A stretch of 44,377 bases of DNA from Sulfurovum sp. (GCA_012329065.1 JAAXPZ010000032.1:1-44377); one strand, 5' to 3'; positions 1-8,323 are shown, numbered from the stretch's first letter. The notes: generated by a model from the letters alone, not told the origin. A program made the numbers and translations.

Positions 1-218
1 CTATATTCTATTTCGAAAAAATTTATCAGTTGTGTCTTACCTGGAGTTGATGAGCTTTTTGCAAGGTTTTTTCTCTTGGCAAGTGTATTAATAGTAGAGC
101 TTTTTCCCACATTTGATCTACCTAAAAAAACTACTTCACTCATGCTGTCATCTAGGGAATCTGAAATACTCTGCGCAGACTTGATAAAAGTTGACTTCAC
201 GACTCGAGGTTCTGACAT
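1..218 (-). CDS. engB: Ribosome-biogenesis GTPase EngB (YsxC/YihA), N-terminal part
   Basis: The first 72 residues of an EngB/YsxC-type GTPase are visible; the rest lies beyond the left edge. Seen: the G1 P-loop GRSNVGKSS at about residues 33-41, then a switch-I segment [12 protein letters not shown], the signature of this family. EngB proteins are small Ras-like GTPases needed for assembly of the large ribosomal subunit. The ATG lies 8 nt downstream of the lptA stop, so the two genes are probably co-transcribed, an arrangement I recall from other Campylobacterota. The start is supported by the usual short N-terminal extension before the P-loop. Confidence 0.93.
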   Translation of the reverse strand, partial: MSEPRVVKSTFIKSAQSISDSLDDSMSEVVFLGRSNVGKSSTINTLAKRKNLAKSSSTPGKTQLINFFEIEY

Positions 219-226
219 TACTTGTC

Positions 227-691
227 CTATTTCATATCAAAGGTCAGTTTTGCTGCCTTTTTTCGACTGCCTTCTATAGAAAAAGCCCCTGTCATACTAT
301 TAATCTCTATTCTGCTAGCCGTTATCTCTCTCTTGTTATACACATCTATGACCTTTATGTTTCCTATCAGGATATATTTTTTCTTTTTAGGAAGATATTC
401 CATGCTGTCACAACTGCCCTTATAGTTTGTTTTTGTTTTTTTGATATGAAATCTTACTCTACCTGTTGCTCTATACATCTTGGTAGTATTGTTCTCATCA
501 AAATAAAGTATGATTTGAGGTGCTTTTACTGTAGTAGATCCTTGGACAATCTTAGCATTTCCAATAAAGCTAACTTTTTTATCTGCATCTTTTGCTGTAA
601 ACTTATCAGCAGTGATCTCTAGCTTTTCTGCATGAAGAGATAAAATACATACAAAAAATAAAATAAAAAATCTCTTCAAAGTCCACTTCAT
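227..691 (-). CDS. lptA: LPS-transport periplasmic protein LptA (OstA-like)
   Basis: This 154-residue secreted protein matches the short LptA/OstA-N family, whose members bridge inner and outer membrane and carry lipopolysaccharide through the periplasm. A signal peptide is visible ([18 protein letters not shown], cleavage near residue 22). It is followed by beta-strand-rich sequence with the family segments [24 protein letters not shown] and the late [14 protein letters not shown]. The length fits the family, and engB follows 8 nt downstream. A GGGAA Shine-Dalgarno-like site lies ahead of the ATG. Sequence identity within the family is low, so the call rests on pattern, length and neighbour. 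Confidence 0.85.
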   Translation of the reverse strand: MKWTLKRFFILFFVCILSLHAEKLEITADKFTAKDADKKVSFIGNAKIVQGSTTVKAPQIILYFDENNTTKMYRATGRVRFHIKKTKTNYKGSCDSMEYLPKKKKYILIGNIKVIDVYNKREITASRIEINSMTGAFSIEGSRKKAAKLTFDMK

Positions 692-734
692 GCTAAATTC
701 CCAAGTTCTAATTTAAAAGATATTATATCTTGTT

Positions 735-1664
735 TTATCTAACGATTGGACAACGAACGAGCATCTCTTCTAGCGTTACTACGACATTTTTACCCAAAGC
801 ATCAACATCATACCCTCCCTCTAGAAAAAATACAAATGGAACATCGCTACTATTTAATATCAACCGAACTATTTCTCTAATTCCATCTGTAGTCACATTT
901 AATTGAGCCAAAGGATCACTCTCGTGCAAATCATATCCTGCTGATACCAATACGATATCTGGTCCAAAAAATGCAACACTCCTAGAAAGCTCCACTGTGT
1001 ATATCTCCAGCAACTGATTGTCTCCACTATCTGGCATCACAAGATGATTGACCGTATATCCTTCCCCTACTCCCTTACCTATGTGGCTCTCCATGCCAGT
1101 ACCTGGATAGGCAAATGCCTGATGGGATGAAAAATAAAATACGCTATCATCCTCATAAAAAGTGTCTTGTGTGCCATTACCATGGTGCACATCAAAATCT
1201 ATGATCATTACCTTTTTATAACCTAGCTTCTGAGCATATCTGGCCGCTATGGCAACATTATTAAAGAAACAAAAGCCCATCGCCTGAGTAGGAGTAGCAT
1301 GATGACCTGGTGGTCTGACAGCACAAAATGCTCGTCCAAATTCTAAAGACTTAATCCCGTCTAGTGCCGCAATACCAGCACCCACAGCCGTACATGCAGC
1401 TTCGTAAGACCTATCACTACACAGTGTATCTGCATCTATTTGACCCTTGTGTCTAGACACATCCAACACATTGTGTATATGTTCAGAAGTATGAACTAAT
1501 CCAAGTATCTCATCTGATGCCAAAACAGGCTTCTTGAGTATCATATCATTCATCATAGGCTCGACTGCATTGTTGATTGAAACCAGTCTCTGTGATGACT
1601 CTGGATGCCCCACGCCAGTGTTATGCTCCAAATAAATATTATCCGTAATATATGCTACTTTCAT
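735..1664 (-). CDS. Histone-deacetylase-fold hydrolase (AcuC/acetylpolyamine amidohydrolase class)
   Basis: This 309-residue protein has the full arginase/deacetylase-superfamily motif set: GHPESSQR near the N-terminus, RPPGHHA (tandem catalytic histidines), [26 protein letters not shown] (zinc ligands), [12 protein letters not shown] and EGGYD. These zinc enzymes remove acetyl groups from lysines or small amines. The substrate cannot be read from sequence; acs lies about 25 kb away in the same window, and acetyl-CoA synthetases are known acetylation targets, but no operon link exists here. An extended -10 box (TGTTATAAT) ends 5 nt before the ATG, leaving almost no 5' leader. Confidence 0.9.
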   Translation of the reverse strand: MKVAYITDNIYLEHNTGVGHPESSQRLVSINNAVEPMMNDMILKKPVLASDEILGLVHTSEHIHNVLDVSRHKGQIDADTLCSDRSYEAACTAVGAGIAALDGIKSLEFGRAFCAVRPPGHHATPTQAMGFCFFNNVAIAARYAQKLGYKKVMIIDFDVHHGNGTQDTFYEDDSVFYFSSHQAFAYPGTGMESHIGKGVGEGYTVNHLVMPDSGDNQLLEIYTVELSRSVAFFGPDIVLVSAGYDLHESDPLAQLNVTTDGIREIVRLILNSSDVPFVFFLEGGYDVDALGKNVVVTLEEMLVRCPIVR

Positions 1665-1678
1665 GACCTATTATAACA
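1665..1678 (-). promoter_or_regulatory. Extended -10 box abutting the deacetylase start codon
   Basis: On the minus strand TG-T-TATAAT occupies about 1670-1678, with only AGGTC between the hexamer and the ATG. Transcription would begin at or within 1-2 nt of the start codon, so the transcript may be leaderless. The 5 nt gap is one shorter than the ideal 6. Confidence 0.45.
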
Positions 1679-1704
1679 GAAAAATATCACTTGTATAGTA
1701 TGAG

Positions 1705-2346
1705 TTAATTCCATTTAACGCAACGAAACTTACCTTTCGCTTTGCAGTATCTTTTAGTACATATTATTCTACCTTCGCTAGATCTAATACAATGATTGCA
1801 GCCATCGAACCATGCAGCGCACTCTTTGGGTACTACTGAGCTCTTACGGCTATTTTTAATAGTCACGGCTTTGTTCTTGTTTTTAAAAGTTATATTTTTA
1901 ATTTTTTTGGAGACTTTATAAAAGAAAGCATGATACTTAGCTTTCTTTTTCGACTTACTTTCATCTTTGTAGATAAATACTGTTGCATTGGTCTCTTGTG
2001 AAGAGAGTGTTTTTGTAGCTAATGCTATTGGTGTCACACTAGCTGGATGTCTATAAATAAGCAAATTATCTTTTTTAAAATTAATATGTTGTTTAGCAAT
2101 CTTGATGCCGAATGTAACTTTAGTATCCCAATTCTTTTGACTATCTACGCCCCTCAGGAATGCCTTGTACTCATCATAAGAGCTGATCACTCTAGTTCTC
2201 AAATTAGAGTATCCATGATCTGATGTGGGAAGGGAAAGCTGAGAGAAAGATGTGCTACCCACAAAAAGGCTTAGCGGAGAAGTGTTGCAACCTATCAACA
2301 CAATAGATATAATAATAACTTTCAATATATACCACATAATCTTCAT
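1705..2346 (-). CDS. Predicted lipoprotein of unknown function
   Basis: This 213-residue protein is not one I recognise. A signal peptide ends in a lipobox (IVLIGC, Cys about residue 20), so it should be a lipid-anchored envelope protein. The mature part has a basic middle (SKSKKKAKYHAFF, KKIKNITFKNKNK) and a cysteine-rich C-terminus (CAAWFDGCNHCIRS, then CTKRYCKAKGKFRC) that could form disulfides. It begins 16 nt after the L,D-transpeptidase stop and is probably in the same operon. A G7 run directly precedes the first ATG. The ATG three codons later (2337) has better Shine-Dalgarno spacing and may be the real start. Confidence 0.7.
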   Translation of the reverse strand: MKIMWYILKVIIISIVLIGCNTSPLSLFVGSTSFSQLSLPTSDHGYSNLRTRVISSYDEYKAFLRGVDSQKNWDTKVTFGIKIAKQHINFKKDNLLIYRHPASVTPIALATKTLSSQETNATVFIYKDESKSKKKAKYHAFFYKVSKKIKNITFKNKNKAVTIKNSRKSSVVPKECAAWFDGCNHCIRSSEGRIICTKRYCKAKGKFRCVKWN

Positions 2347-2353
2347 CCCCCCC
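2347..2353 (-). repeat. G7 homopolymer between ribosome-binding site and start codon
   Basis: Seven consecutive G (C7 on the plus strand) form both the Shine-Dalgarno region and the bases immediately before the lipoprotein ATG. Poly-G tracts are classic slippage sites in Campylobacter. Length changes here would alter ribosome-binding spacing rather than reading frame. Confidence 0.6.
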
Positions 2354-2362
2354 TACTTTAGC

Positions 2363-3244
2363 TTAAGTCCTCATAGCCTTTAGAGGATCCACTTTAGGTG
2401 ATTTTTTCTTAGGCACTTTTTTCCATTGTTTCTTTTGGTAAGCTTTTATCTTTTTAGCTGCCTTTGGTGAAGTACTTAGCATATCCAAAGTTCTTGGTTT
2501 TTTATATATTGTTGGCTTTTTAACTTTTTTTGTATATTTTACTTTAGTTTTTTTAACTTTTTTTGTTGAAGCTACAGACTTGCTCCTTATTCTTGGTGAA
2601 GAGCTTAACATATCCAAGGCTGTAGGTTTTTTATATATTGTTGGCTTTTTAACTTTTTTTGTATATTTTACTTTAGTTTTGTTGCTCACAGCCACAGGTT
2701 TGCTTGTTACTATAGGGGACGCAGAAAATACATCTAAAGCACTTGCTTGTTTTGCGACCTCCCTTTTTTTGCGTATCTGCTTCTTGATATAACTAGTTAC
2801 ACGCTTGGGGCGATATACTCTAGCGGGCGGTGTACCGACTATACGAACCTTCATGCCTGCATGTGTCCAACCAAACATTCTCTGTGCAAAGCCATTCTCA
2901 AGCCTTATACATCCATGTGAAGCAGGATAATTTGGCACAAATCCCAAATGCATTGCAATACCGTATCTAGTCAGCCTCTGCATATAGTCCATCTTGGCTC
3001 CACCATTTGGCTTTGGCCAACTTGACGACTTATGCTTGGTCTTTTTCTGTAATATTCGAAAAGTGCCTCTAGGCGTAGGATATCTAGGTGTTCCAGTCGA
3101 TACTCGTCCACTAAATACAGGTGTTCCATCTTTATATGCTGTAGCAGTCTGTGAAGTCAAATCGATGACAACACTTTTGCCAGCAAAAGAAAAACTTAGC
3201 CATAAAAATGGCATTACAACTATTAATATTATCTTTCTAATCAT
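2363..3244 (-). CDS. L,D-transpeptidase (YkuD family) with lysine-rich repeat tail
   Basis: This 293-residue protein carries the YkuD catalytic core: a signal peptide (MIRKIILIVV to FSFAG), a strand opening SVVIDLTSQTATAYKDG, GIAMHLGF (first histidine) and the active-site motif SHGCIRLENG with the nucleophilic cysteine. Such enzymes form 3-3 peptidoglycan cross-links or attach proteins to the wall. From about residue 165 the protein is very lysine-rich and contains a 43-residue tandem repeat (KVKYTKKVKKPTIYKK then LDMLSxSP) that could bind anionic polymer. The start at 3244 is chosen because GGGAG lies 8-9 nt upstream and the signal peptide begins there; an upstream in-frame ATG at 3313 adds 23 unlikely residues. 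Confidence 0.88.
   Translation of the reverse strand: MIRKIILIVVMPFLWLSFSFAGKSVVIDLTSQTATAYKDGTPVFSGRVSTGTPRYPTPRGTFRILQKKTKHKSSSWPKPNGGAKMDYMQRLTRYGIAMHLGFVPNYPASHGCIRLENGFAQRMFGWTHAGMKVRIVGTPPARVYRPKRVTSYIKKQIRKKREVAKQASALDVFSASPIVTSKPVAVSNKTKVKYTKKVKKPTIYKKPTALDMLSSSPRIRSKSVASTKKVKKTKVKYTKKVKKPTIYKKPRTLDMLSTSPKAAKKIKAYQKKQWKKVPKKKSPKVDPLKAMRT
2496..2679. repeat. Tandem 129-bp period in the L,D-transpeptidase tail
   Basis: A 55-nt block at 2496-2550 recurs identically at 2625-2679, a period of 129 nt or 43 codons. A third, diverged unit (ALDVFSASP region) lies further 5' in the gene. The identity at DNA level suggests recent duplication and possible copy-number variation. Confidence 0.85.
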
Positions 3245-3430
3245 TGTTAAATCTCCCACATTACCAATTGATGGTAAAAAATATAGAAAATCATTGTAGC
3301 AGAAAATTATCAATATTCATATTTTTTTATTTAAAAACTCATATTTTATACTATTTTTATTATTAAAGTGTTAGTTTATCTATGATATTTATTAATATCT
3401 ACTAATTGTATTTTACTTTTCTTATACAAA

Positions 3431-3465
3431 TGTCAAAATCAAGGATTTTTTAGTACAATATCGCT
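3431..3465 (+). promoter_or_regulatory. Sigma70 promoter for a probably leaderless lipoprotein gene
   Basis: TGTCAA (3431-3436) and TACAAT (3454-3459) are separated by 17 nt. Exactly 6 nt lie between the -10 box and the ATG at 3466, so predicted +1 is the A of the start codon. No Shine-Dalgarno sequence is visible. Confidence 0.55.
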
Positions 3466-3654
3466 ATGAAAAAACTAACATTATTAGCAATCATTTTTTT
3501 AAACACTCTTCTGTTTTCTGGATGCACACAGATAGTAACTGCTCCAATCAAGTTAGCTGGTGCAGTTGTCGGCACAACTCTCGATGTTGCTGGCTCTGCT
3601 GGAGGTGCTGTGGTCAACACTGTTACAGGCGGCAGTGGTGATGAGGATGACTAA
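3466..3654 (+). CDS. Small predicted lipoprotein
   Basis: This 62-residue protein has a signal peptide and lipobox (NTLLFSGC, Cys20). The mature part is glycine/alanine/valine-rich (KLAGAVVGTTLDVAGSAGG) and ends in an acidic GSGDEDD tail. Similar tiny lipoproteins with a TAPIKLAGAVVGTT-like stretch occur in related bacteria, but their function is unknown to me. The gltX-like gene starts 2 nt after its stop, so the two may be co-transcribed. Transcription appears leaderless. Confidence 0.72.
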   Translation: MKKLTLLAIIFLNTLLFSGCTQIVTAPIKLAGAVVGTTLDVAGSAGGAVVNTVTGGSGDEDD

Positions 3655-3656
3655 AA

Positions 3657-4961
3657 TTGCTTAGGTTTGCAACTTCTTCTATCAGCGATATGCATATTGA
3701 CAATATGCATATCGCACTTATAAACTATATAATCTCGAGGCAAAGAGGTGAGCAATTTGTTGTGCGTATTGAAGATACAGACAAGAAAGACGATGTGGCA
3801 AGAAAAGATCAAGAGATGCTTGAGCTGCTCAAAAAATTTGCCCTCGAACAAGATCAACTCTTCTATCAAAGCGACAACCTAAGCAGACATCAGCAATTTG
3901 CCCTATCTCTTTTAGAGCAGAAAAAGGCATTTGCTTGTATTTGTACAGAAGAAGAGCTACAAGAAAATCGACAAAGAGCCAAACTAAACAAAGAAGTATA
4001 TCAATATAGTGGAAAATGCCTCAAGAATCAAGAAAATATTTCTCTACAAATAAAAGATAGCGAAACTCCATTTATTATCAGAATCAAAAAGCCTCAGAAT
4101 CCTATTGTTTTTATAGACAAAATCAAAGGTGAAATAAGCACAGAACCAAATGAGATAGATAACTTTGTTATACTTGAAGCTGATGGTGTACCGACACAAA
4201 CTTTTGCTATTGCTTGTGATGACATGCTTATGGATATATCCATAATTATCCGCAATGTAGATTATGCGAACAACACCCCCAAGCAGATACATATCAAAAA
4301 CTCCCTAGGCTATACTGCCCAAACTAAATATGTACATCTGCCTACCATACTGAACGAGTCAAGCAAAAAAGATGATACATACTCTATAAAATGGTTACTA
4401 GAGCAAGGTTTTCTGCCAGATACTATAATCAATTATCTCATATTCATCAGCGATGAAACACCTAAAGAGATATTCAGATTGCCTGATGCTATAGATTGGT
4501 TTAGCCTAAACAATATCTATAAAAGTCCTGCCAAGTTTGATATTGATAAGCTACGATCTATCAATAGAAAGCATCTTGGTCTCATGGAAGATATAGCACT
4601 ATCAAAAATATTTGGGTTTGCAGATGCAGACATAGGGAAGTTACTCAAAATCTACCTAGGTGAGTTAAGCACAATCAATGAACTTGACGGTAAAATACAA
4701 GCTATTTTTGCAACAAAAGCACTAGATAAGGAATGGAGTGATGAAATGAAAACTATTTCTAAACATATCCAAGAAGCTCCTATGATTGACTTGTTTGATG
4801 AGTTCAAAAGTTATATTTCATTAAAAAGTGGTTTTAAAGGAGAAAACTTTTTGATACCACTTCACCTACTAATGACAGGGGCTAACAATGGGCCAGAGCT
4901 AAGCGATATATATCCACTATTGAAGCCATACATTACAGAAGTAACGAGGATTAAAACATGA
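3657..4961 (+). CDS. gltX: Glutamyl-tRNA synthetase-like protein with degenerate catalytic motifs
   Basis: This 434-residue protein aligns along its whole length with bacterial GluRS from memory: RIEDTD (38-43), CICTEEEL, KPQNPIVFIDKIKGEIS, a DDMLMDIS block, NTPKQIHI, KSPAKFDIDKLR and a C-terminal anticodon-binding part ending GPELSDIYPLLKPY. The catalytic signatures are broken. The usual APSPTGxxHIGN reads ATSSISDMHIDN (5-16). The KKMSKRDD loop reads SSKKDD, lacking MSKR (about 235-240). The pocket motif TPTYxFA reads VPTQTFA. It is therefore probably inactive in aminoacylation, although the frame is open. The start is TTG at 3657, giving the family-typical MLRFA N-terminus. Its position before yggT and slt is the normal gltX site in Campylobacter as I recall, so this looks like the syntenic gene that has degenerated. 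Confidence 0.88.
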   Translation: MLRFATSSISDMHIDNMHIALINYIISRQRGEQFVVRIEDTDKKDDVARKDQEMLELLKKFALEQDQLFYQSDNLSRHQQFALSLLEQKKAFACICTEEELQENRQRAKLNKEVYQYSGKCLKNQENISLQIKDSETPFIIRIKKPQNPIVFIDKIKGEISTEPNEIDNFVILEADGVPTQTFAIACDDMLMDISIIIRNVDYANNTPKQIHIKNSLGYTAQTKYVHLPTILNESSKKDDTYSIKWLLEQGFLPDTIINYLIFISDETPKEIFRLPDAIDWFSLNNIYKSPAKFDIDKLRSINRKHLGLMEDIALSKIFGFADADIGKLLKIYLGELSTINELDGKIQAIFATKALDKEWSDEMKTISKHIQEAPMIDLFDEFKSYISLKSGFKGENFLIPLHLLMTGANNGPELSDIYPLLKPYITEVTRIKT

Positions 4962-5218
4962 TAGAACTATTTTGCTGGGTACTGAATGCTGTGGTATCAA
5001 TATATATATGGATACTGATTATTGCCGTACTTATGACATACTTCCATCCCAATCCATACAATCAAGCTGTACAGTTTATCTATCGCATTACAGAACCAGT
5101 TTTTAGATATGCTAGAAGATATCTATCTTTTCTTATTATAAACGGCATAGATTTTTCACCTATTGCTGTGATCCTAGCATTGCAGTTCGTTCCTCGGATT
5201 GTCTGTTCTGTATTCTAG
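4958..5218 (+). CDS. YggT family membrane protein
   Basis: This 86-residue protein has two hydrophobic stretches (about 5-28 and 60-84) around the family motif NPYNQAVQFIYRITEPVFRY, matching the YggT/YlmG family. Members are small inner-membrane proteins linked to osmotic tolerance and, in some lineages, to division or photosystem assembly; the biochemical role is unknown. The ATG overlaps the upstream gltX-like stop (ATGA), indicating translational coupling. Confidence 0.87.
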   Translation: MIELFCWVLNAVVSIYIWILIIAVLMTYFHPNPYNQAVQFIYRITEPVFRYARRYLSFLIINGIDFSPIAVILALQFVPRIVCSVF

Positions 5219-5225
5219 GGTTATC

Positions 5226-6770
5226 ATGAAGCTTATTCTAATTGCTATATTACTATCAGTCACACTATTGCAAGTTCAGGCCAAAAACTTCAGCTATGAG
5301 CAAATAGCAGAGATGCCTAAAAGTATAGAAAAAGATTATTATATCTGGAGACTACTCAAACAAAAAAATACCAGTAAAAAAGAAGCTCAAAAAATACTCA
5401 AGGATGTAAAACACATCAGTGTAAAAATCAAAAAAGCTTACAAAAAAAAGGTTGGTAAAAATCCACCTCCTCCAAAAGGCTGGTATATCATACATGTAAG
5501 TCCAGAGATAAAAGCAAAACGAAAAAAAAGAAAAGCTAAAGTAAAGGCTATAACAAAAAGTAAGAATCCCTTTGACAGATGGATGAAGCTCAGCAACTCA
5601 GATAAAATATATGTTTTCAATAATGCTGGCAAAGATGGCAGAAAACTTTTTGATCGTCCTGTCTCAAAAGAGTTATGGCAGAAACTATCTCTCTATTCAA
5701 AATTTGATAAATGTATCAAAAAAATAAACAAAGAAAACTTGAAAAAGCTAAAAAAATCTTTCATTTACCCTCCTCTGGAGAAAAGTGGGTTAGACTATCA
5801 AGCACTATCTATATTGGCTTTTTATACACTTAGAAGAGATGAAGAACAAACAGCCATGAAATACTTTAAATTGGCTCTAAAAAAAGCTAAGAGCAGAGAA
5901 AGTATCGACAAGATACTATTTTGGCAGTACATGATAAGTAAAGACAAAAAATATCTGAAAAAAATTGTTACTAGCTACGATGTCAATATATATACGCTAC
6001 TTGCTAGAGATTTTCTAAAATTAGAATATCCAGAATACATTACTCCAGCACTGCCAAAAGTCAAACTCTTAAGCGAAGATAAGATAAGCAGCCCTATCTA
6101 CTGGGCAAAGCTCAAAAAAAAGATATTCTCAAAGTCAACCAATCTTGATAAATTAACAGAAAAATATAACTCATATGGTACCGTGGGTTTCTATAGCTAT
6201 ATCAAATCAAAACAGAGTAGATACAAAGAGCACTATTTCCCCATGCCATATCGCGATCTACTCTCAAAACTTCCAAAAACCCGCCAAGCGATCATGTATG
6301 CTATAGCTAGACAAGAGAGTAGATTTATCCCTGCTTCGGTCTCAAGCTCTTATGCACTCGGGATGATGCAAATCATGCCATTTTTGGTAGATCATTTAGC
6401 AAAACAGAGAAAAGAGGAGATAGATTATGATGATATGTTCAATCCTCGCACCTCGCTCATATACGCCAATGAACATATGAACTATCTGACCAAATGGCTA
6501 CAGCATCCTCTATATATAGCTTACGCATACAATGCTGGCATAGGTTTTACTAGCAAAATGCTACGCAAAAAAGATCTCTTTGTTCACAACAAGGGGTATG
6601 AGCCATATCTCAGTATAGAGAAACTACCAAATTCTCAAGCCAATAAATATGGCAAGCATGTGCTTGTTAATTATGTAATATATATGAATAAGCTGGGAGT
6701 CCAATTGCGAATGATTGATCTGCTGTCTACTCTACACATCCCATCAAAAACAGATAAGTTTAGAAAATAA
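5226..6770 (+). CDS. slt: Soluble lytic murein transglycosylase (Slt type)
   Basis: This 514-residue secreted protein has a signal peptide (MKLILIAILLSVTLLQVQA), a long lysine-rich helical middle resembling the alpha-superhelix of Slt70, and a C-terminal SLT catalytic domain. Domain motifs seen: AIARQESRF (catalytic Glu), ALGMMQIMP and AYNAGIGF. It cleaves the MurNAc-GlcNAc bond forming 1,6-anhydromuropeptides during wall remodelling. An upstream in-frame ATG at 5199 lies inside yggT and would put nine residues before the signal peptide, so 5226 is preferred. Its place after gltX/yggT matches Campylobacter gene order as I recall. Confidence 0.92.
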   Translation: MKLILIAILLSVTLLQVQAKNFSYEQIAEMPKSIEKDYYIWRLLKQKNTSKKEAQKILKDVKHISVKIKKAYKKKVGKNPPPPKGWYIIHVSPEIKAKRKKRKAKVKAITKSKNPFDRWMKLSNSDKIYVFNNAGKDGRKLFDRPVSKELWQKLSLYSKFDKCIKKINKENLKKLKKSFIYPPLEKSGLDYQALSILAFYTLRRDEEQTAMKYFKLALKKAKSRESIDKILFWQYMISKDKKYLKKIVTSYDVNIYTLLARDFLKLEYPEYITPALPKVKLLSEDKISSPIYWAKLKKKIFSKSTNLDKLTEKYNSYGTVGFYSYIKSKQSRYKEHYFPMPYRDLLSKLPKTRQAIMYAIARQESRFIPASVSSSYALGMMQIMPFLVDHLAKQRKEEIDYDDMFNPRTSLIYANEHMNYLTKWLQHPLYIAYAYNAGIGFTSKMLRKKDLFVHNKGYEPYLSIEKLPNSQANKYGKHVLVNYVIYMNKLGVQLRMIDLLSTLHIPSKTDKFRK

Positions 6771-6779
6771 GGAGATATT

Positions 6780-7274
6780 TTGCAACAAAGAGCAGTTGCC
6801 TTTACGGGACCATCAGGTAGTGGTAAAACAACAACAATTGAAAAAATAGCAAAGAAGCTAACTCAAGATAGAAAAGTAGTCATCATCAAACATGATCCAT
6901 CAGACAAGGCAAAATTCGATACAGATGGTAAAGATAGTCATAAATTTTTCAATACAGGTGCTGATGTGGCCGTGGTCTCCCCCACTCGAACTACACTCTT
7001 TTCACATACAAACAGAGAGGTTGTTGAGATAGCTGAGATGTTTGGTGATTTCGATCTACTCATAGTCGAAGGACTCAAGTATCTCCTCCTTCCTAGAATA
7101 GGTATCTTTAGAGGTGAGATTATAGAAAGCTATCTGCCAGTAGTCAAAGCACTTGCTGTTGATCATACAATTGATTTAAATAAATATAAGATATCTGAAG
7201 ATATAAAAATACTGGATTTAAATGATATTGATGCTATTATCACATGGATAGATCAAAACAGCGTGGAGATATAA
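6780..7274 (+). CDS. mobB: Molybdopterin-guanine dinucleotide biosynthesis protein MobB
   Basis: This 164-residue P-loop protein has Walker A GPSGSGKTTTIEK near residue 10, then VVIIKHDPSDKAKFDTDGKDS and the SHKFFNTGADVAVVSP segment typical of MobB. It binds GTP and assists attachment of GMP to molybdopterin, the cofactor of oxidoreductases such as nitrate or polysulfide/thiosulfate reductases. The start is TTG, supported by an AAGGAGAT Shine-Dalgarno 6 nt upstream. The gene abuts fbp with no spacing. Functional link to fbp is not obvious; the pairing seems to be inherited synteny. Confidence 0.92.
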   Translation: MQQRAVAFTGPSGSGKTTTIEKIAKKLTQDRKVVIIKHDPSDKAKFDTDGKDSHKFFNTGADVAVVSPTRTTLFSHTNREVVEIAEMFGDFDLLIVEGLKYLLLPRIGIFRGEIIESYLPVVKALAVDHTIDLNKYKISEDIKILDLNDIDAIITWIDQNSVEI

Positions 7275-8123
7275 ATGCAGCAGATATTTGAGATGATAAA
7301 AACTATAGCTATAGAGATAGGTGACCTCATAATCAATCAAGAGATGGGATACACAGATGACACCAACACTACAGGTGATCAGCAACTCAAGTTGGATATT
7401 GCATGTGATTTACTCATAGAGAAGAGGCTTAAAGAGACAGAGATAGTCAAAGCAATCATATCTGAAGAAAAAGAAGGGGTCATTCCTTGCAATCAAGATG
7501 GAGAATTCACCGTCTGCTATGACCCACTTGACGGCTCAAGTATAGTTGATGCCAACCTTGCAGTCGGATCTATCTTTGGCATCTATAAAGGTGAGCCAAA
7601 AGGAGAAAGCCTTGTAGCCTCTGCTTATATAGTTTTTGGTCCTCGCATAGAGCTTGTAACTATTATAAGAGGAGAGAAGCCATACAGGTATAGACTAGTA
7701 GGTAGTTCATGGCAGCAACTAGGGGCTATGAGTATCAAAGACAAGGGTAAGTTAAATGCCTCTGGCGGTACACAAAAATACTGGTATCCTAAGCACAAAA
7801 AGTTTATCTACTCTCTATTTGACGAGGGGTATCGACTCAGATACAGTGGAGGCATGGTGCCAGACCTGCACCAGATACTTGTCAAAGAAGGTGGACTATT
7901 TAGCTATCCTGGAACCGAAGACTCCTCAAAAGGAAAGCTTAGGATGTTATTTGAAGTATTTCCTTATGCTCTTGTGTTTGAGGCTGCTGGTGGATATGCT
8001 ATAGATGAGAATGGAAAAAGATTACTTGAACTCGTGCCAGAACATCCGCACGACAAAACGCCTTGCTTTTTTGGCTCAAACTATGAGATAAATAGACTCA
8101 AAGAGGCATACGGAGTACTATAA
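7275..8123 (+). CDS. fbp: Class I fructose-1,6-bisphosphatase
   Basis: This 282-residue protein shows class I FBPase motifs: the metal-site glutamate in ISEEKEG, then the signature [18 protein letters not shown], and the sugar-phosphate region [13 protein letters not shown] with SYPGT. It hydrolyses fructose-1,6-bisphosphate in gluconeogenesis. It is shorter than the typical 320-340 residues, as in other Campylobacterota where the regulatory AMP site is poorly conserved. The TAA stop overlaps the next ATG (TAATG). Confidence 0.94.
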   Translation: MQQIFEMIKTIAIEIGDLIINQEMGYTDDTNTTGDQQLKLDIACDLLIEKRLKETEIVKAIISEEKEGVIPCNQDGEFTVCYDPLDGSSIVDANLAVGSIFGIYKGEPKGESLVASAYIVFGPRIELVTIIRGEKPYRYRLVGSSWQQLGAMSIKDKGKLNASGGTQKYWYPKHKKFIYSLFDEGYRLRYSGGMVPDLHQILVKEGGLFSYPGTEDSSKGKLRMLFEVFPYALVFEAAGGYAIDENGKRLLELVPEHPHDKTPCFFGSNYEINRLKEAYGVL

Positions 8124-8323
8124 TGGAGCAAACAAAAGAATTGGACAAGTGGGAAAAGACTCTACTTGAAAAAAAAGCAGAACTTGAAGCACACTTTAAA
8201 GAACTAGGCATATCAAGCGTCATGGACTGCCCTGATTTTCCAAACTGCCCTATACACGAAGCCTACATAAGAGCAGTATACGAAAGTATGAGTAAGGGTC
8301 ATGGCGGAGGTTTTGAGTTTTAA
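8123..8323 (+). CDS. Small conserved-looking protein after fbp
   Basis: This 66-residue soluble protein is not assignable to a family I can name. The N-terminal half is a charged helix (WEKTLLEKKAELEAHFKEL) that could form a coiled coil. The middle has two cysteines in MDCPDFPNCPIHEAYI (Cys36, Cys42), and the tail is glycine-rich (GHGGGFEF). It is translationally coupled to fbp through TAATG. The cysteine spacing suggests a metal or redox site, which is only inference. Confidence 0.75.
   Translation: MEQTKELDKWEKTLLEKKAELEAHFKELGISSVMDCPDFPNCPIHEAYIRAVYESMSKGHGGGFEF

Noticed and set aside
191-622. 143-codon open frame opposite lptA
   Set aside because: It is a shadow of lptA on the other strand, with no recognisable protein pattern.
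2496-2679. CRISPR-like repeat
   Set aside because: Only two identical units at a 129-bp period, in frame and inside a coding gene. This is a protein tandem repeat.
3657-4961. Annotation as a normal active glutamyl-tRNA synthetase, or as GluQ-RS
   Set aside because: The HIGH and KMSKS motifs are not intact, so an active call is unsafe. GluQ-RS lacks the C-terminal anticodon-binding part that is present here.
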